From NCBI GenBank assembly GCA_965644315.1, contig CBFFRQ010000042.1, positions 372,001-436,000 of the forward strand: 64,000 nt of DNA, in the 5' to 3' direction. How positions within the stretch are numbered: the first letter of the stretch is position 1; every line of letters begins with the position of its first letter. This document shows positions 30,425 to 39,932 of the stretch, in pieces. This DNA comes from Caecitellus pseudoparvulus (lineage: Eukaryota; Bigyra: Bicosoecida). Both the position numbers and the translations under genes were made by a program. Under the pieces are notes generated by a model. The model saw only the letters and a program-made list of their open reading frames with translations, was not told the origin of the DNA and ran no database searches.

Positions 30425-31166
30425 TCACGAACGGGAGCTGCCGGCCTTCTTGGCCTTCTGGGGCTTGGGCACGAAAGCCTCAGCTGCCTCCACCGCCTGC
30501 GACACGGAGTCGTGCAGGGCAGCCACCTGGGCCTTAGAGGCGGACACCTCCAGCGTGGACAGCTCCCCTGTGTTGGCGTCCCTGGACACGAAGCGAAGGA
30601 CATACTGCTGCTGGTTCACCTTGCCGCTCGCAGAGGTGCGTGTCACGTAGTCCAGGCGCCAGCCCGCCTGTACGAGAGCTGGCAGTGCAGTGCTGCACGG
30701 AGCCGCGCTGCGCTGCGCTGGCACTGCTGGCATGACCCCCGTCACAATCAACTGCGCATGCCCTGCAGGCACGTGGGCCTCTTGAAGCTGCTGCCTGTGC
30801 ACGCAGGCGCGGGTGGCGGTGAGCGGCATGGAGCCAGGGACCAGCTGTTGAGGCTAGCACGCACTGCAAGGTGGCGCTGTCCAAGCCCTCGCGCACAGCT
30901 CGAGCAAGCACTTCCAGGATGAAGGCGTAAGCGACCTTTGCGTCGGCGCTGCCCGCAAATGGCGCTTCTGGAACGTGGGGGGGCGTGCTTGGTGAAGAGT
31001 CTGCTGCACTGCACCTGCACAGCACGAGCCTCGCACCTTGCCCCAGGGGCCCCCTGCCGGCATCCACGTGGCGTCGCACAGCACGAACGATGGGCTTGAG
31101 GTCCTCTTCAGACATGGCAGCCACAGTGCCTGCACCCACGCCTGCAGCCTCGACAGCAGCAGCCAT
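30425..31166 (-). CDS. COMM-domain (COMMD) protein
   Basis: Complement of exons 30865..31166 and 30425..30794; 223 aa. The C-terminal ~80 residues form a COMM domain: GWRLDYVTRTSASGKVNQQQ, YVLRFVSRDANTGELSTLEV and a final amphipathic helix, QVAALHDSVSQAVEAAE. The N-terminal part is helical and Ala-rich, as in the HN domain of the family. COMMD proteins form the ring of the Commander complex, which with CCDC22/CCDC93 and retriever recycles membrane cargo from endosomes. The spliced junction (70-nt intron) reads TLQQQLQEAHV. Which of the ten COMMD paralogues it matches cannot be said. A longer start 42 nt upstream (no ATG seen) is not needed. Confidence 0.83.
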
Positions 31167-31326
31167 GGCGTGAGGCTGCCTGATGTTGGCTAGTGATCGC
31201 ACCCTCACGGCGCACAGGGGCTCCTCAGAAGGCAGCCCGCAATGAGCGAGCGGGGGCCTGCAGCGGGCAAATGCAGGCTAGCCGGTGCATGCAGCTCATG
31301 AATTGTGTGCTGAGCCCGTGCCTGCA

Positions 31327-32112
31327 TCAGCGGCCAGAACCCTCGGCGCCTGGGCTCGGCCTTGGTGCTGGCGTGGGCAGTTTCCTGCCTAGCTGGCTCT
31401 GCAAGAGCTCCCGCATTCGCGTGGCATACTTGCGCGCAGCCACACGGTCCACCTCCACCCCGTCTCCATGCATGTACTGCATGGACAGGTTGTGGCAGGC
31501 TGCCGTGTCCGCTTGCTCCTCGCACGCTCGTGCGAGGTGTCCGGCGGCGGCAGCAGGGTCTCTCGGCACACTGTACTTTCCGGACAGCAACACACTGCCT
31601 AAGAAGGAGCAGGCACTGCCCTGGCCTTCCTCAGCGCAGGCCAGGCGCAGCTGCTGCAGACCCTTGTCCACGTCCCGCGGTGTAGACGTGGCCACGATGC
31701 GCTCCCTCCCTGCAGCGGCGCAAGCATCCGCGTTGCCTGCGCTGCAGGCTTTGTCAAAGAGGAGCATGGCTCGAGGCACGTCCTTCTTCGTCCCTCGCCC
31801 AATGCCTGTGAGGGGGCAGCCAGCGTGTTCAGCGCGCAACGCAGCGAACCACCCGCATCAACACGCACTCATCTGCAGGCCAGCATTGAAGCAAGAGTTG
31901 GCATGCCCATTGGCTGCGCAGTTGTCCGCGAAAATAGCCATGCTGCGGGCATAGTCGCCACGCATGGTGGCCCACCACTCCCCCAGACTGTTGCACGCAG
32001 TGCCGTCGCCTTCCCCGCACGCCAGCCGAAACTCCGTAAACTTCTCCTCGTTCAATTTCCGCTGCAAAGCGCCTGCCCGCAGGCGCTCACGTTCCGCGCG
32101 CGCTGGCGTCAT
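31327..32112 (-). CDS. COA7: COA7-like Sel1-repeat protein
   Basis: Complement of exons 31869..32112 and 31327..31805; 240 aa (human COA7 is 231). Tandem Sel1-like repeats, each with paired cysteines, are visible: LACGEGDGTACNSLGEWW, CAANGHANSCFNAG, ACSAGNADACAAAG, ACAEEGQGSACSFLG, ACEEQADTAACHNLSMQY, ending MHGDGVEVDRVAARKYATRM. The Cys spacing inside each helix-turn-helix is that of COA7, an intermembrane-space haem-binding or assembly factor for cytochrome c oxidase. The splice (GA|gtgcgt ... ctcacag|GC, 63 nt) restores the fourth repeat. There is no targeting sequence, which fits Mia40-type import. Other Sel1 proteins are possible, but length and Cys pattern favour COA7. Confidence 0.82.
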
Positions 32113-32404
32113 GGTCAGCTGGTCGCAGGCGCGCTTTTTCTCCCTTTTGAGGGGGGTGGCGTCAAGGGCTGTGCGTCCGGCAAACGCCGCGCTGGTGTCG
32201 GCGTGGGCCAAGCCCGTCGACCCAAACGAAGAAGGACAGGCTCGCTGCAGCACAGCGACAGAGCAGGAAAACGTAAGTTTCCTGGTAATAGCCGGGTTGT
32301 TTGGGTTTGTTGAGTGGTCCTGTGGTGTGCTTTGCACGGCAGGGCCTGTGTCAGGCCCAAGCCAACGCCCACTGCGTTGCGCGTGCAAAGAGGCCTTTGC
32401 TAGG

Positions 32405-32422
32405 TGCTTATATACTAAACGT
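32405..32422 (+). promoter_or_regulatory. TATA-like element of the U6 gene
   Basis: TTATATACTAAA at 32408-32419 lies about 22-25 nt upstream of the predicted U6 5' end. A TATA box at this distance is the standard core element of U6 promoters transcribed by RNA polymerase III. The surrounding DNA is the most AT-rich stretch of the intergenic region. Confidence 0.6.
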
Positions 32423-32431
32423 TGGATCACA

Positions 32432-32543
32432 CTTTGCCTTCGGGCAATTTGTTATACGGATTACAATACAGAGAAAATTAGCATGGTCCCTGCATCAAGG
32501 ATGACACCATACGGTATTCGAGAAGGAATATCCCACTTTTTTT
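32432..32543 (+). ncRNA. RNU6: U6 spliceosomal snRNA
   Basis: The RNA carries the invariant U6 core: ATACAGAGA at 32466-32474, the box that pairs with the 5' splice site, then TTAGCATGG (AGC triad) at 32478-32486. The internal stem-loop strands CCCTGCA and AAGGATGACAC follow. Upstream, TTGCC-TTCG-GGCAA (32434-32447) forms the 5' stem-loop. The gene ends in a run of seven T (32537-32543), an RNA polymerase III terminator. The loop of the internal stem-loop appears one nucleotide longer than in yeast or human U6. The gene sits inside the 518-bp region between the divergent COA7 and Kv channel genes, 87 nt upstream of the chosen Kv start. Exact 5' and 3' ends are uncertain by a few bases. Confidence 0.92.
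32537..32543 (+). terminator. RNA polymerase III T-run terminator of U6
   Basis: Seven consecutive T residues directly follow the U6 sequence, enough for RNA polymerase III release. Confidence 0.75.
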
Positions 32544-32630
32544 GCTTTCCCAACCGCGCTTTCAGCACCCCCCTTGCCCCCAAAACCCGCAAACCAAGGA
32601 GCTTGTCGCACGATTCACATGGCATGGAGC

Positions 32631-34505
32631 ATGGCAGCGCAGAGCAGTGACACCCATGCGCACCACGCTGGCAGAGGCCGGGAGGAGGAAGGAGGTACCC
32701 CCGGTTTCATGCGGCAACCCACGCAGCAGGCCAGCATGCGCCAGGGAGCGACGCTGACCGCATGCCTGCCACGGCCGCCACGGTGCTGCCCCTCCCGAGT
32801 GACTGAGATATGGCACATACTGAGGCGGCGCCTTTGGCTGCTGCTGGACGACCCCAGCAGCTCCGGCCTGGTATGTGCTGCTGCTTCAGGCGCGCGTGTG
32901 AGCTGGAGGCAAGGTGCCGCACCTTCCGGCCCCTGCACAGGCACAAGGCATATCCCTGTTCATCATGGCGCTCATTGCCATCTCATGCACAACCTTCGTT
33001 GTGGAAACGCTGCCGTATTTCCAAGAGAACCCCTCCCCTGTTTGGTGTGTGCAAGGAGAGGTGTGACCTCCAGGAAACGCTCGGAGGCAACGCAAGACCC
33101 TTTGCGCCGTCGCCGCCCACCGCAGGGACCTCATTGAAACTGTGTGCATTGCGATTTTCACAACCGAGTGCGTTGGAGCGCCTGTGGGCGCTGAGTGCGC
33201 CCCGACCGCACACTGTGCTCACGGCCCACTTGGTGCAGGTTTTTGCTTCGCTTCATCAGCTGCCCCGACATGCGAGCCTTTTGGAGCAGTGAGTTGCGGT
33301 GCAGCGCGCCTGCACAACTCGTCAGCAGCAGGGCGGCACGGGGTGCGTGGCAGCAGTACATCCCCCCCTCTGCTCCGCATCTGCGCAGGCGCGCTGAATA
33401 TCATCGACTTCGTGTCCATCCTTCCCTTTTACGTGGAGCGCATGGCCGGCTCGTCTGCGGCGTCGGGCTCCGCCGTGTTCAGGGTGGTGCGCCTAGTGCG
33501 TGTGTTCCGGGTGTTCAAGATCTCCAGGTACTTGACCTGGGTGAAGATCTTCGCTGAAGCCCTTGTGCAGAGCTGGCAGCCCCTCGCCATGCTGGTCTTC
33601 GTCATGGGCATTGCCACCGTCGTCTTCTCCTCAGCGCTGTACTACGCTGAACGAGACGCCATCAATGCGCGCACCGGCCGGCCCAATGTCCTGTCCATCC
33701 CTGACGCCTTCTGGTGGTGCATCATCACCATGACCACTGTGGGGTACGGGGACAAGGTGCCCATCACGGGCATGGGCAAGGCCATCGCGGCAGTCACCAG
33801 CCTGTGTGGTATCCTCGTCCTGGCCGTGCCCATCACTGTCATCTCCACGAACTTCAACGAACAGTACAGCGCTGTGAAGAAGCAGCGGGAGCGCATGCGG
33901 TCCCGCATGCTGCTGCTGAAGAACCAGTTTAAAGCCCGCAGGTGCGTGCATTCTCGAGCCACTACGTTTGACCGCCCTGTCACTGCCATACCCGCCTGTT
34001 GTTGCACAGAGCTGGCCTGAACGCGATGCTGGACGAGGTGGCAGAGCTCGTCAGCCGCAACACGAGTGACTTCAAGAAGGAAGTGGAGGATGCATTCGAC
34101 AGGACGCAGGGCGAGCTGCTGCGAGAGATGCGGCAGGTGGTCACCATGGCATACGAGCGGCGCAGGGAGCTCATGCGTCGCCGCATCGCTGCTCAGCAGA
34201 GCACGGACCACTTGCTGCAGACGGCCACTTCCCGCCGGGAGGACAAAGCAATTTTCAACGGCCAGCCCATCTCCCCTACTTCCCAGCGCAGGCGCTCCAC
34301 GACGTCTCTCCCCTTGCACTCGGTGTCCAGCCACTCCTTCCAGCGCATGGCAGCTGCACACACGCCTGATGATGTGTCGCACCACGTTGTGTCCGACGAA
34401 GTGCGGCTGGAGCGGGAGAGGCGTGCCGCCCTCCTGCGACTGACCCCCGAGCAGAAGCGAGGCGGCAGGGGGAGCGCGCAAGACACCACTTCGGGCGCCA
34501 CCTAG
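32631..34505 (+). CDS. Voltage-gated potassium channel (Kv type)
   Basis: Six exons: 32631..32870, 32941..33044, 33126..33167, 33239..33288, 33389..33941 and 34010..34505, encoding 494 aa. S1 is LFIMALIAISCTTFVVETLP; S2, spread over three tiny exons, reads VWDLIETVCIAIFTTEFLLRF. S3 is LNIIDFVSILPFYVE. S4 is VFRVVRLVRVFRVFKISRY with Arg at every third position. The pore helix and filter read FWWCIITMTTVGYGD, and S6 contains VLAVPITVISTNF. This is a complete outward-type K+ channel subunit. No T1 tetramerisation domain is visible before S1; the C-terminus has a helical region and a Ser/Arg-rich tail. Exon 1 may contain another intron (32695-32799) with an unusual GAG acceptor. The stop TAG overlaps the RPC10 stop. 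Confidence 0.92.
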
Positions 34506-35046
34506 TCGTTCCACCGATGTCCACAAGCGGTGCACTGCAATGAGGCGTGCTTGCGGGGTGTGCTTCCTGGTGCAAGCGGCCCAAAGGCGGTGCAGGGGAC
34601 ACACCTTGTAGAACAGGGTCATGGGCTCGTCAGCAGAGCGAATTTGAATCTGCATGTAGTAGGCTTTCCTATTCGAGCACGCAGGGCATGTCACTGCAAC
34701 AGATGGGAAACAGACAAGTGCAGCGCAGGGCTGAGCCTCGCAAGGCAGGGCGTGAAGGGCAGCCCCCAGGAATGCAACCCGCACCTGTCGTCTGGTCCAC
34801 GTTCTTCCAGGCGTCCTTGCCACCCAGCACATCGTCCACTTCCTTCGTCGCCAACGGCGCACTCTTGCTCACCTGCACAGGCATTCCTCCACACCTTGCA
34901 CATGCCGCCAAGTGAGGCCGCACACGCTCAGCACGCACCGTCGTTGTTACTTCCTGAATGTATGGGCAAGTCCGGCAGAAGAACTGCATGCCAGCCGTGC
35001 CATCCTCCACGTAGAGCAGGTTGGAGCAGTGTGGGCAGAAGAGCAT
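34502..35046 (-). CDS. POLR3K: RNA polymerase III subunit RPC10 (TFIIS-like)
   Basis: Complement of exons 34939..35046, 34785..34872, 34605..34693 and 34502..34534; 105 aa (human POLR3K is 108). The N-terminal zinc ribbon is MLFCPHCSNLLYVEDG with FFCRTCPY. The linker KEVDDVLGGKDAWKNVDQTT is nearly the family consensus. The C-terminal TFIIS-like ribbon reads VTCPACSNRKAYYMQI, IRSADEPMTLFYKC and TACGHRWND, with the RSADEPMT loop that enters the active site. RPC10 provides RNA cleavage and helps termination and reinitiation by RNA polymerase III. The last exon is only 33 nt including the stop. The stop is the CTA at 34502-34504, inside the same CTAG as the Kv stop. Confidence 0.95.
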
Positions 35047-35230
35047 GGTGGCCAATTTCCGCAGACATTCACTGCTGCTCTGGGTGGGGCAGCAGGAGCC
35101 CACAGCAGAGGACGCGAAGGCACAGCAAGAAAAATGTGAGATTGACCCTGGTGAGCGGGTGCGCTGAGGCAAGACGGCGTGCGGGGAAGTAGCAGGTCAG
35201 TCCAACTGCATTGCTGAAGCGCCTGGTCGC

Positions 35231-37058
35231 CTACAAGGGCTTGCCGTTCAAGAATGCCTTGAACATGTGGTGTGCGCGGGCAGGCTCTGAGGGGAGTGCA
35301 AGACAGGGGGTGGGGTGTGAGGGGGGCGGGAGCGGGTGGCGGGGGCGTGCGCAGGGACTCACGGGTGCCCGGCACAAGGTGCCCTGCGTTGCGGACGGAA
35401 GCAAAGGTGAGGCCCTTGTACTCCTGCACAAAGCCGCCCACTTGGTCGTGGACCATGTAGGGGCGCCAGGGCTCAGCGGTCTGCAGGTTCAGCGCGTCGA
35501 TCCACGTGCGCGTGCCGGTGATGGGCACGATGGCATCCACGTCGCCAGAGTACACCAGCAGCTTCAGGTTCTGGCTCATGAGGTACTCGTACACGGGCAG
35601 CATGGAGGTCAGGAGGCTGGTGCGGTCGTAGTTGATGATGTTGCTGCAGTCTGTCCACTGCGTGGGGCGGGCGTGGATGGCCGCCTGCACGTCAGCGCGG
35701 TTCAAGTACGTGTTCACGTAGCTGGAGATGCAGGGCTCGTAGCCGCTCCAGCAGCCGCCCTTGTTGTCAGCTGCGTGAGTGGCGGAGGAGTCGTCGTCGT
35801 CGGTGGGGCCGGTGACCTTCAGGCCCCCCGTGGGCACGGGGCGGCCGGCAGCCTTGAGCATGGCGGCTGCCTGTGGCTTGAGCTGCTTCGTGCCGTCAGC
35901 TGCGACGCAGACGTCAGCGTAGATGTCATAGATGTCCACGTTGTTGAAGGACTCGAAGATGGCGTTCTGGTAGTACGTGCAGGACTGGTCGAAGGTGTGC
36001 CCGGCAGCCTCAGCCGCGGCAAGGGCCGCCTCGCTCATTTGCAGGGCGGGGAGGAAGGATGCGCCGCCCTGCTTCAGCCTGCGCAGGGGGCCCACGTTGG
36101 ACATGTTGCAGGCCTTGAAGATGCCCAGGTAGTTCTCGTCGCTGATGAGGCCGTGCGTCCAGTCGTAGAAGACGGCGCCGGCGTTGTCCAGCTCCGCGAC
36201 GGTCCATGCGTTGCCCACCATGAAGCCCTGGATGTTCATGTGCACAGCCCCCGCGACGCCGGCAGCGGCCGCGGCGTTTTCCTGCGCGATCTTCTGGGTG
36301 AAGTGGGGCACGTAGTGTCCTCCATAGCTCTCCCCCGTGATCCACAGGGGGTTGCTGGCGTACTCGGGGAACTGGGAATACCAGCCTTTCATGAAGGTGT
36401 AGAAGTCAGCGGCATCCTCCTCGTCGGTGATGTCATTGTAGAACTTGGTGTCGTTGGAGTACGAGAAGCCAACGCCCACGGGGTGCTCCAGGAAAATGAC
36501 GTTGGCCTCGGTATTCCATGCCCAAGGGTTCGGCTTGAGGGTGCCGTCGGCTTGTGCGAAGAAGGGGCCCAGCTCCGTCATGAGCCCGCCTCCCACGCTG
36601 CTGCACCCAGGCCCTCCATTGGTCCACACCACAACAGGCTTGTCTTGGGGGTTGGACGTGGCCTCCACAAACCTGGGCAGTGCAGAGGCGGGGTGACGTG
36701 CGGCACGCTTGACGCCAGTGCCGGTGTGGAGCGGCGGGCTCGTTACCCAAGTCTTCCGGCAGGCAGCATGCGTACCAGTAAAACAGAGCTCGCCCTTGGG
36801 TCTCGTTCACCTGGCATACGGCGGCGTGGAACGTGCTCGTGCGTGCAGTGCAGGCTGCGGCGAACGCGCTTCGCTAGCGCGGGCCTGGTGCAGTGCACCA
36901 GGCCCGCCAGGCAAGCAGGCACCCACAGTGATGTAGCCCGAGTACTGGTCAAAGGAGCCGCCAGCCCAGCCTGGCAGATCCTTGATCAAGGCATCAGGGT
37001 TGGCTGCAAGAGCCGTGGCGGCAGCGCACGCCAGCAAGATAGCGCCAGCACACTTCAT
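35231..37058 (-). CDS. Serine carboxypeptidase (peptidase family S10)
   Basis: Complement of exons 36927..37058, 36776..36810, 35363..36672 and 35231..35286; 510 aa. The signal peptide MKCAGAILLACAAATALAA points to the secretory pathway, vacuole or lysosome. The spliced N-terminus reads QYSGYITVNETQGRALFYWF, an S10 hallmark, followed by VVWTNGGPGCSS (oxyanion hole). The catalytic triad is visible: Ser in ITGESYGGHYVP, Asp in VYSGDVDAIVP and His in RNAGHLVPGTQP. The last exon ends FLNGKPL, the common C-terminus. These enzymes remove C-terminal residues at acid pH. A 35-nt exon 2 is required and is well supported by the conserved junctions on both sides. Confidence 0.94.
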
Positions 37059-37396
37059 GGTTTCGTGGGCTGAGACACGGAGCAGGGTAACGCGGGCTCC
37101 GCTGCAGGAGATCAAATCGCAGAGAGTGCAACTCTGCGGGGGGTGGCGTCGAAGGGTTGGGTTGGGATTTGATGGGGAGCACGGACTGTCACAGACCCTG
37201 ACGAAGGAGCACCGGTGTCTGCGTCTGCCACTTGCACTCTAGCCAGCCAGTCAAAACTGTGCTGCAGCTGAGCACGTGGGAACGACTCTGTCAGTACCTA
37301 ACCTTGCTTGTGTGTGGGGGTTCCCGAATAAGTGCGGCTGCTCTCCAGCACTGCGCGGTGTAGGGCTGTGCATCTGCGTTCGGCACACCGCCCACC
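37059..37396. promoter_or_regulatory. Divergent intergenic region, carboxypeptidase and CWC15
   Basis: 338 bp separate two divergent ATGs, so both promoters must lie here or overlap the genes. No TATA box is evident. No RNA gene was recognised. Confidence 0.4.
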
Positions 37397-38245
37397 ATGA
37401 CCACGGCACACAGGCCGACGTGGAACAGCGCCATCGGCGCTGCCAGTGGGACTGGCATCAGCCAGGGAGGGTACCTGACGGGTGGTGTGTCCTTCCAGAA
37501 GTCCGTGCGGGACATCCCAGCCCAGCTGAAGCTAAAAGAGAGGTGAGGCCTGCGCCAACGCCAGACAGCGCGCGTTTGATACCTTGAGGCGCCGACACGG
37601 CCCATGCTCAGGCAAGCGGGGCAAGGCACAGCGGAGGAGCTCAGTAAGCGCGACTTGTTGGCTGAACTTGAGGCGGAAGAGCGCAAGCACTTCGAAGCTG
37701 TGCGCAAGAGTGGCAAGGGCACCGTGCCTGCGGTATTTGCTGCGGCACAGGGCGGCGGAGGCACAGCAGTGCCTGCCATCGAAGATGCGCAGGGAGCCAG
37801 CAGTGGCGCGCAAGAAACGACACACATTGCGGGTCTCTCTGCTGAGCAGGCAGCCCTGCTGGCACAGTTCAACGATGCGGACCTGCAAGTGGGGGAGGGC
37901 GAGAGTGGCCTGGACTCCTCTGACGAGGAGGAAGACAGCGACGACGAGGACGCCGCCCTGGACGCGGAGGTGAAGCGCATCGAAGCAGAGAGGCGGCAAC
38001 GGGCTGCCCAAGAGGCGGCGGAGGCTGAAGAACTGCAGCGCAAGGAGGCGGCGGCAGCGGCCATGAGCGGGAACCCTCTCCTGGCCAGCGGAGGCGGCGG
38101 CAGCGCCACTGTGCGCCGGCGGTGGGACGACGACGTCGTCTTCCGGGCCCAGGCCGCCACAGAGCCTGCCAAGCGACGCCGCTTCATCAACGACACCATC
38201 CGCAACGACTTCCACCGGGCTTTCCTGAGCAGGTACATCAAGTGA
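37397..38245 (+). CDS. CWC15: CWC15, spliceosomal Prp19/NTC-associated protein
   Basis: Exons 37397..37542 and 37612..38245, encoding 259 aa. CWC15 is a structural protein of the activated spliceosome (Bact to C* complexes). The N-terminus MTTAHRPTW with SVRDIPAQLKLKERQ matches the family start MTTAARPTF and the SRDLPSHTKIKYRQ segment. A helical region with acidic Asp/Glu blocks follows. The C-terminus is the diagnostic stretch SGNPLLA ... VRRRWDDDVVF ... RFINDTIRNDFHRAFLSRYIK. The 69-nt intron joins KER to QAG in phase 2. Confidence 0.94.
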
Positions 38246-38402
38246 AGGTGCCGGCAGCGCCGCAGGCATCGGGCATGGAGCGCGTGCACTGCACCAGGGC
38301 AAAATCAAACCCCCCTGTGCAGTGTCCGGTGCTGGCATTGACGGCCCCCTTGCCTCAGCTTTGCGGGGTCTGTGGAGGCGGCGGCGAATGCACAGCGCGC
38401 AC

Positions 38403-39913
38403 ATGGCGGTGCCTGCCGCCGACGGGCACCTGCGCCCAGACACAGCACCAGGCGCGTATGCATTCAACTGGCACAGCCGCGCCAGCTGTGCGGGGTGCTG
38501 GTCTGTGCCCAGTGGCTATGTCATGACCACAGTCAGCAAGGTATGCGGTGCCTCGCGGCGTGGCGCGATGCAGGTGACGCAGCGCAGGCACCCCCCAATT
38601 GCAGGCTCTGCTGGGCTGTGCAGCTGTGGAGTGGCTGCTCATGATCGCCCTGGCTGTCACGATCGTCATTGAAGACTTGAAGGATGGCACCGCGCAGAAC
38701 CCCTCTTTGGTCTACGCTGTGCTGTCTGTCTATGTCGTCGTGGCCCACGCGCTGTTCACGGCAGATGCCATCATCGGTGGGTGTGCGCACCAATTACCGC
38801 AACGAGCTGCCAGCTTTGCACGCCGCTGCGCCCGTCGCCTGCAGCTGAGAACAAGTTCCAGTTCTACGTCAGCCAAATTGTTGGATTCCTCATGACCATG
38901 ATGGTGTGCTTCTTCGTCTGGTTTCACCCATACACGCTGGGCCAGGAATGGTTAGGTGTTGCCTCACGCATGCTGCAGAGCAGGCGCCTCATCCATCCTC
39001 CCCCCTCATTTCTCAGGAGGCTGCACCTACGGTGGGTGATGTTTGGAACCAGGTGCATTATGCAGCTGGTCTACTTTGCTCTCGCGTGGCCCGTCTTGGA
39101 CTCCTTTGGATACGGTGCGTGGGGTGCCTAGAGCGCGCTGGCGTCCACTGCACCCTGGCACGCCTTGTGCGCGCCTTTGCAGTGCAATACAAGCTGGCTG
39201 GCGCGGATGTGCGGCTGGGGGAGCTGTACAAGGTCTTCAAGCAGTGGCTGTCCCTGCTGAAAGTCGACGCAGTGGTGTTCTTCTTCCTCTTGCTCCTGGC
39301 CAAGTTCTTCCTGCTCGAAGTGCGGAGCACGGAGTTCATCATCGGCGTGGTGTCAGTCATCTTTGGCGTGCTGTGGGCAGTCCTGGGCTGGGTGGGGGTC
39401 GTGCAGGAGCGCACATTCCTTGTCTATGTATTCATGCTGGCCAGTCTCGTCCAGCCGGCCTGGGTGGCGTACAAGCTGTACTACTTGGACGTGCATCCGG
39501 GAGCGCTGCCCGCTCAGGTGTCCTTCGCCCAGTTCGCGGTGGTGGGGGGGCTCTTCCTCATTACTCGCGGGGCGACGCTGTTCATGACTTGCCAGTGCAT
39601 GCGCAATTTCGGGCTGGGACTGCGAGAGCAAGTGTTCCTGCAAGCCGTCACACGGGAAGCACGGGAGGCCTTCATGCAGGCGTCTGCGCAGGCCCCCCAT
39701 GTGTCCCCCAGCAAAGACACGCTGCGAGCGCCCCTTATGACCCCCTCTCCGCCTCCAGTCCAAGCGAGCGCTGCTACTGTCTCCCGCCTGCAGGACTTGT
39801 ACGCTGACGACTCTGACAGTGTCGGCGTGCCCAGCGGCAGCGAAGGCGGCATCAATGCCGACCAGGCTGGGACAGCCCGCATGGATCGCATGATGCGGGA
39901 ATTCCAAACGTAA
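38403..39913 (+). CDS. Polytopic membrane protein, unidentified
   Basis: Five exons: 38403..38540, 38605..38776, 38845..38950, 39017..39114 and 39183..39913, encoding 414 aa. An in-frame ATG at 38388 is an alternative start. About eight hydrophobic helices are visible: LLMIALAVTIVI; YAVLSVYVVVAHALF; IVGFLMTMMVCFFVW; IMQLVYFALAWPVL; VVFFFLLLLAKFFLL; EFIIGVVSVIFGVLWAVLGW; TFLVYVFMLASLVQPAWV; FAVVGGLFLITRGATLFM. The C-terminal ~100 residues are cytosolic-looking, Ser/Pro-rich and acidic. The third intron uses a gttagg donor because the alternatives break the membrane helix. No transporter, channel filter or enzyme motif was recognised. The gene converges on the EAG-type channel (19 nt between stops). 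Confidence 0.75.
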
Positions 39914-39932
39914 TGCAGCGTCTGTGTCGTTT

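Noticed and set aside
34669-35172. Single 167-codon minus-strand gene
   Set aside because: It is RPC10 exon 1 read through introns; the spliced model gives the full 105-aa protein with both zinc ribbons.
35211-37073. 620-codon open frame on the plus strand
   Set aside because: It lies opposite the serine carboxypeptidase, whose catalytic triad and splice junctions are clear.
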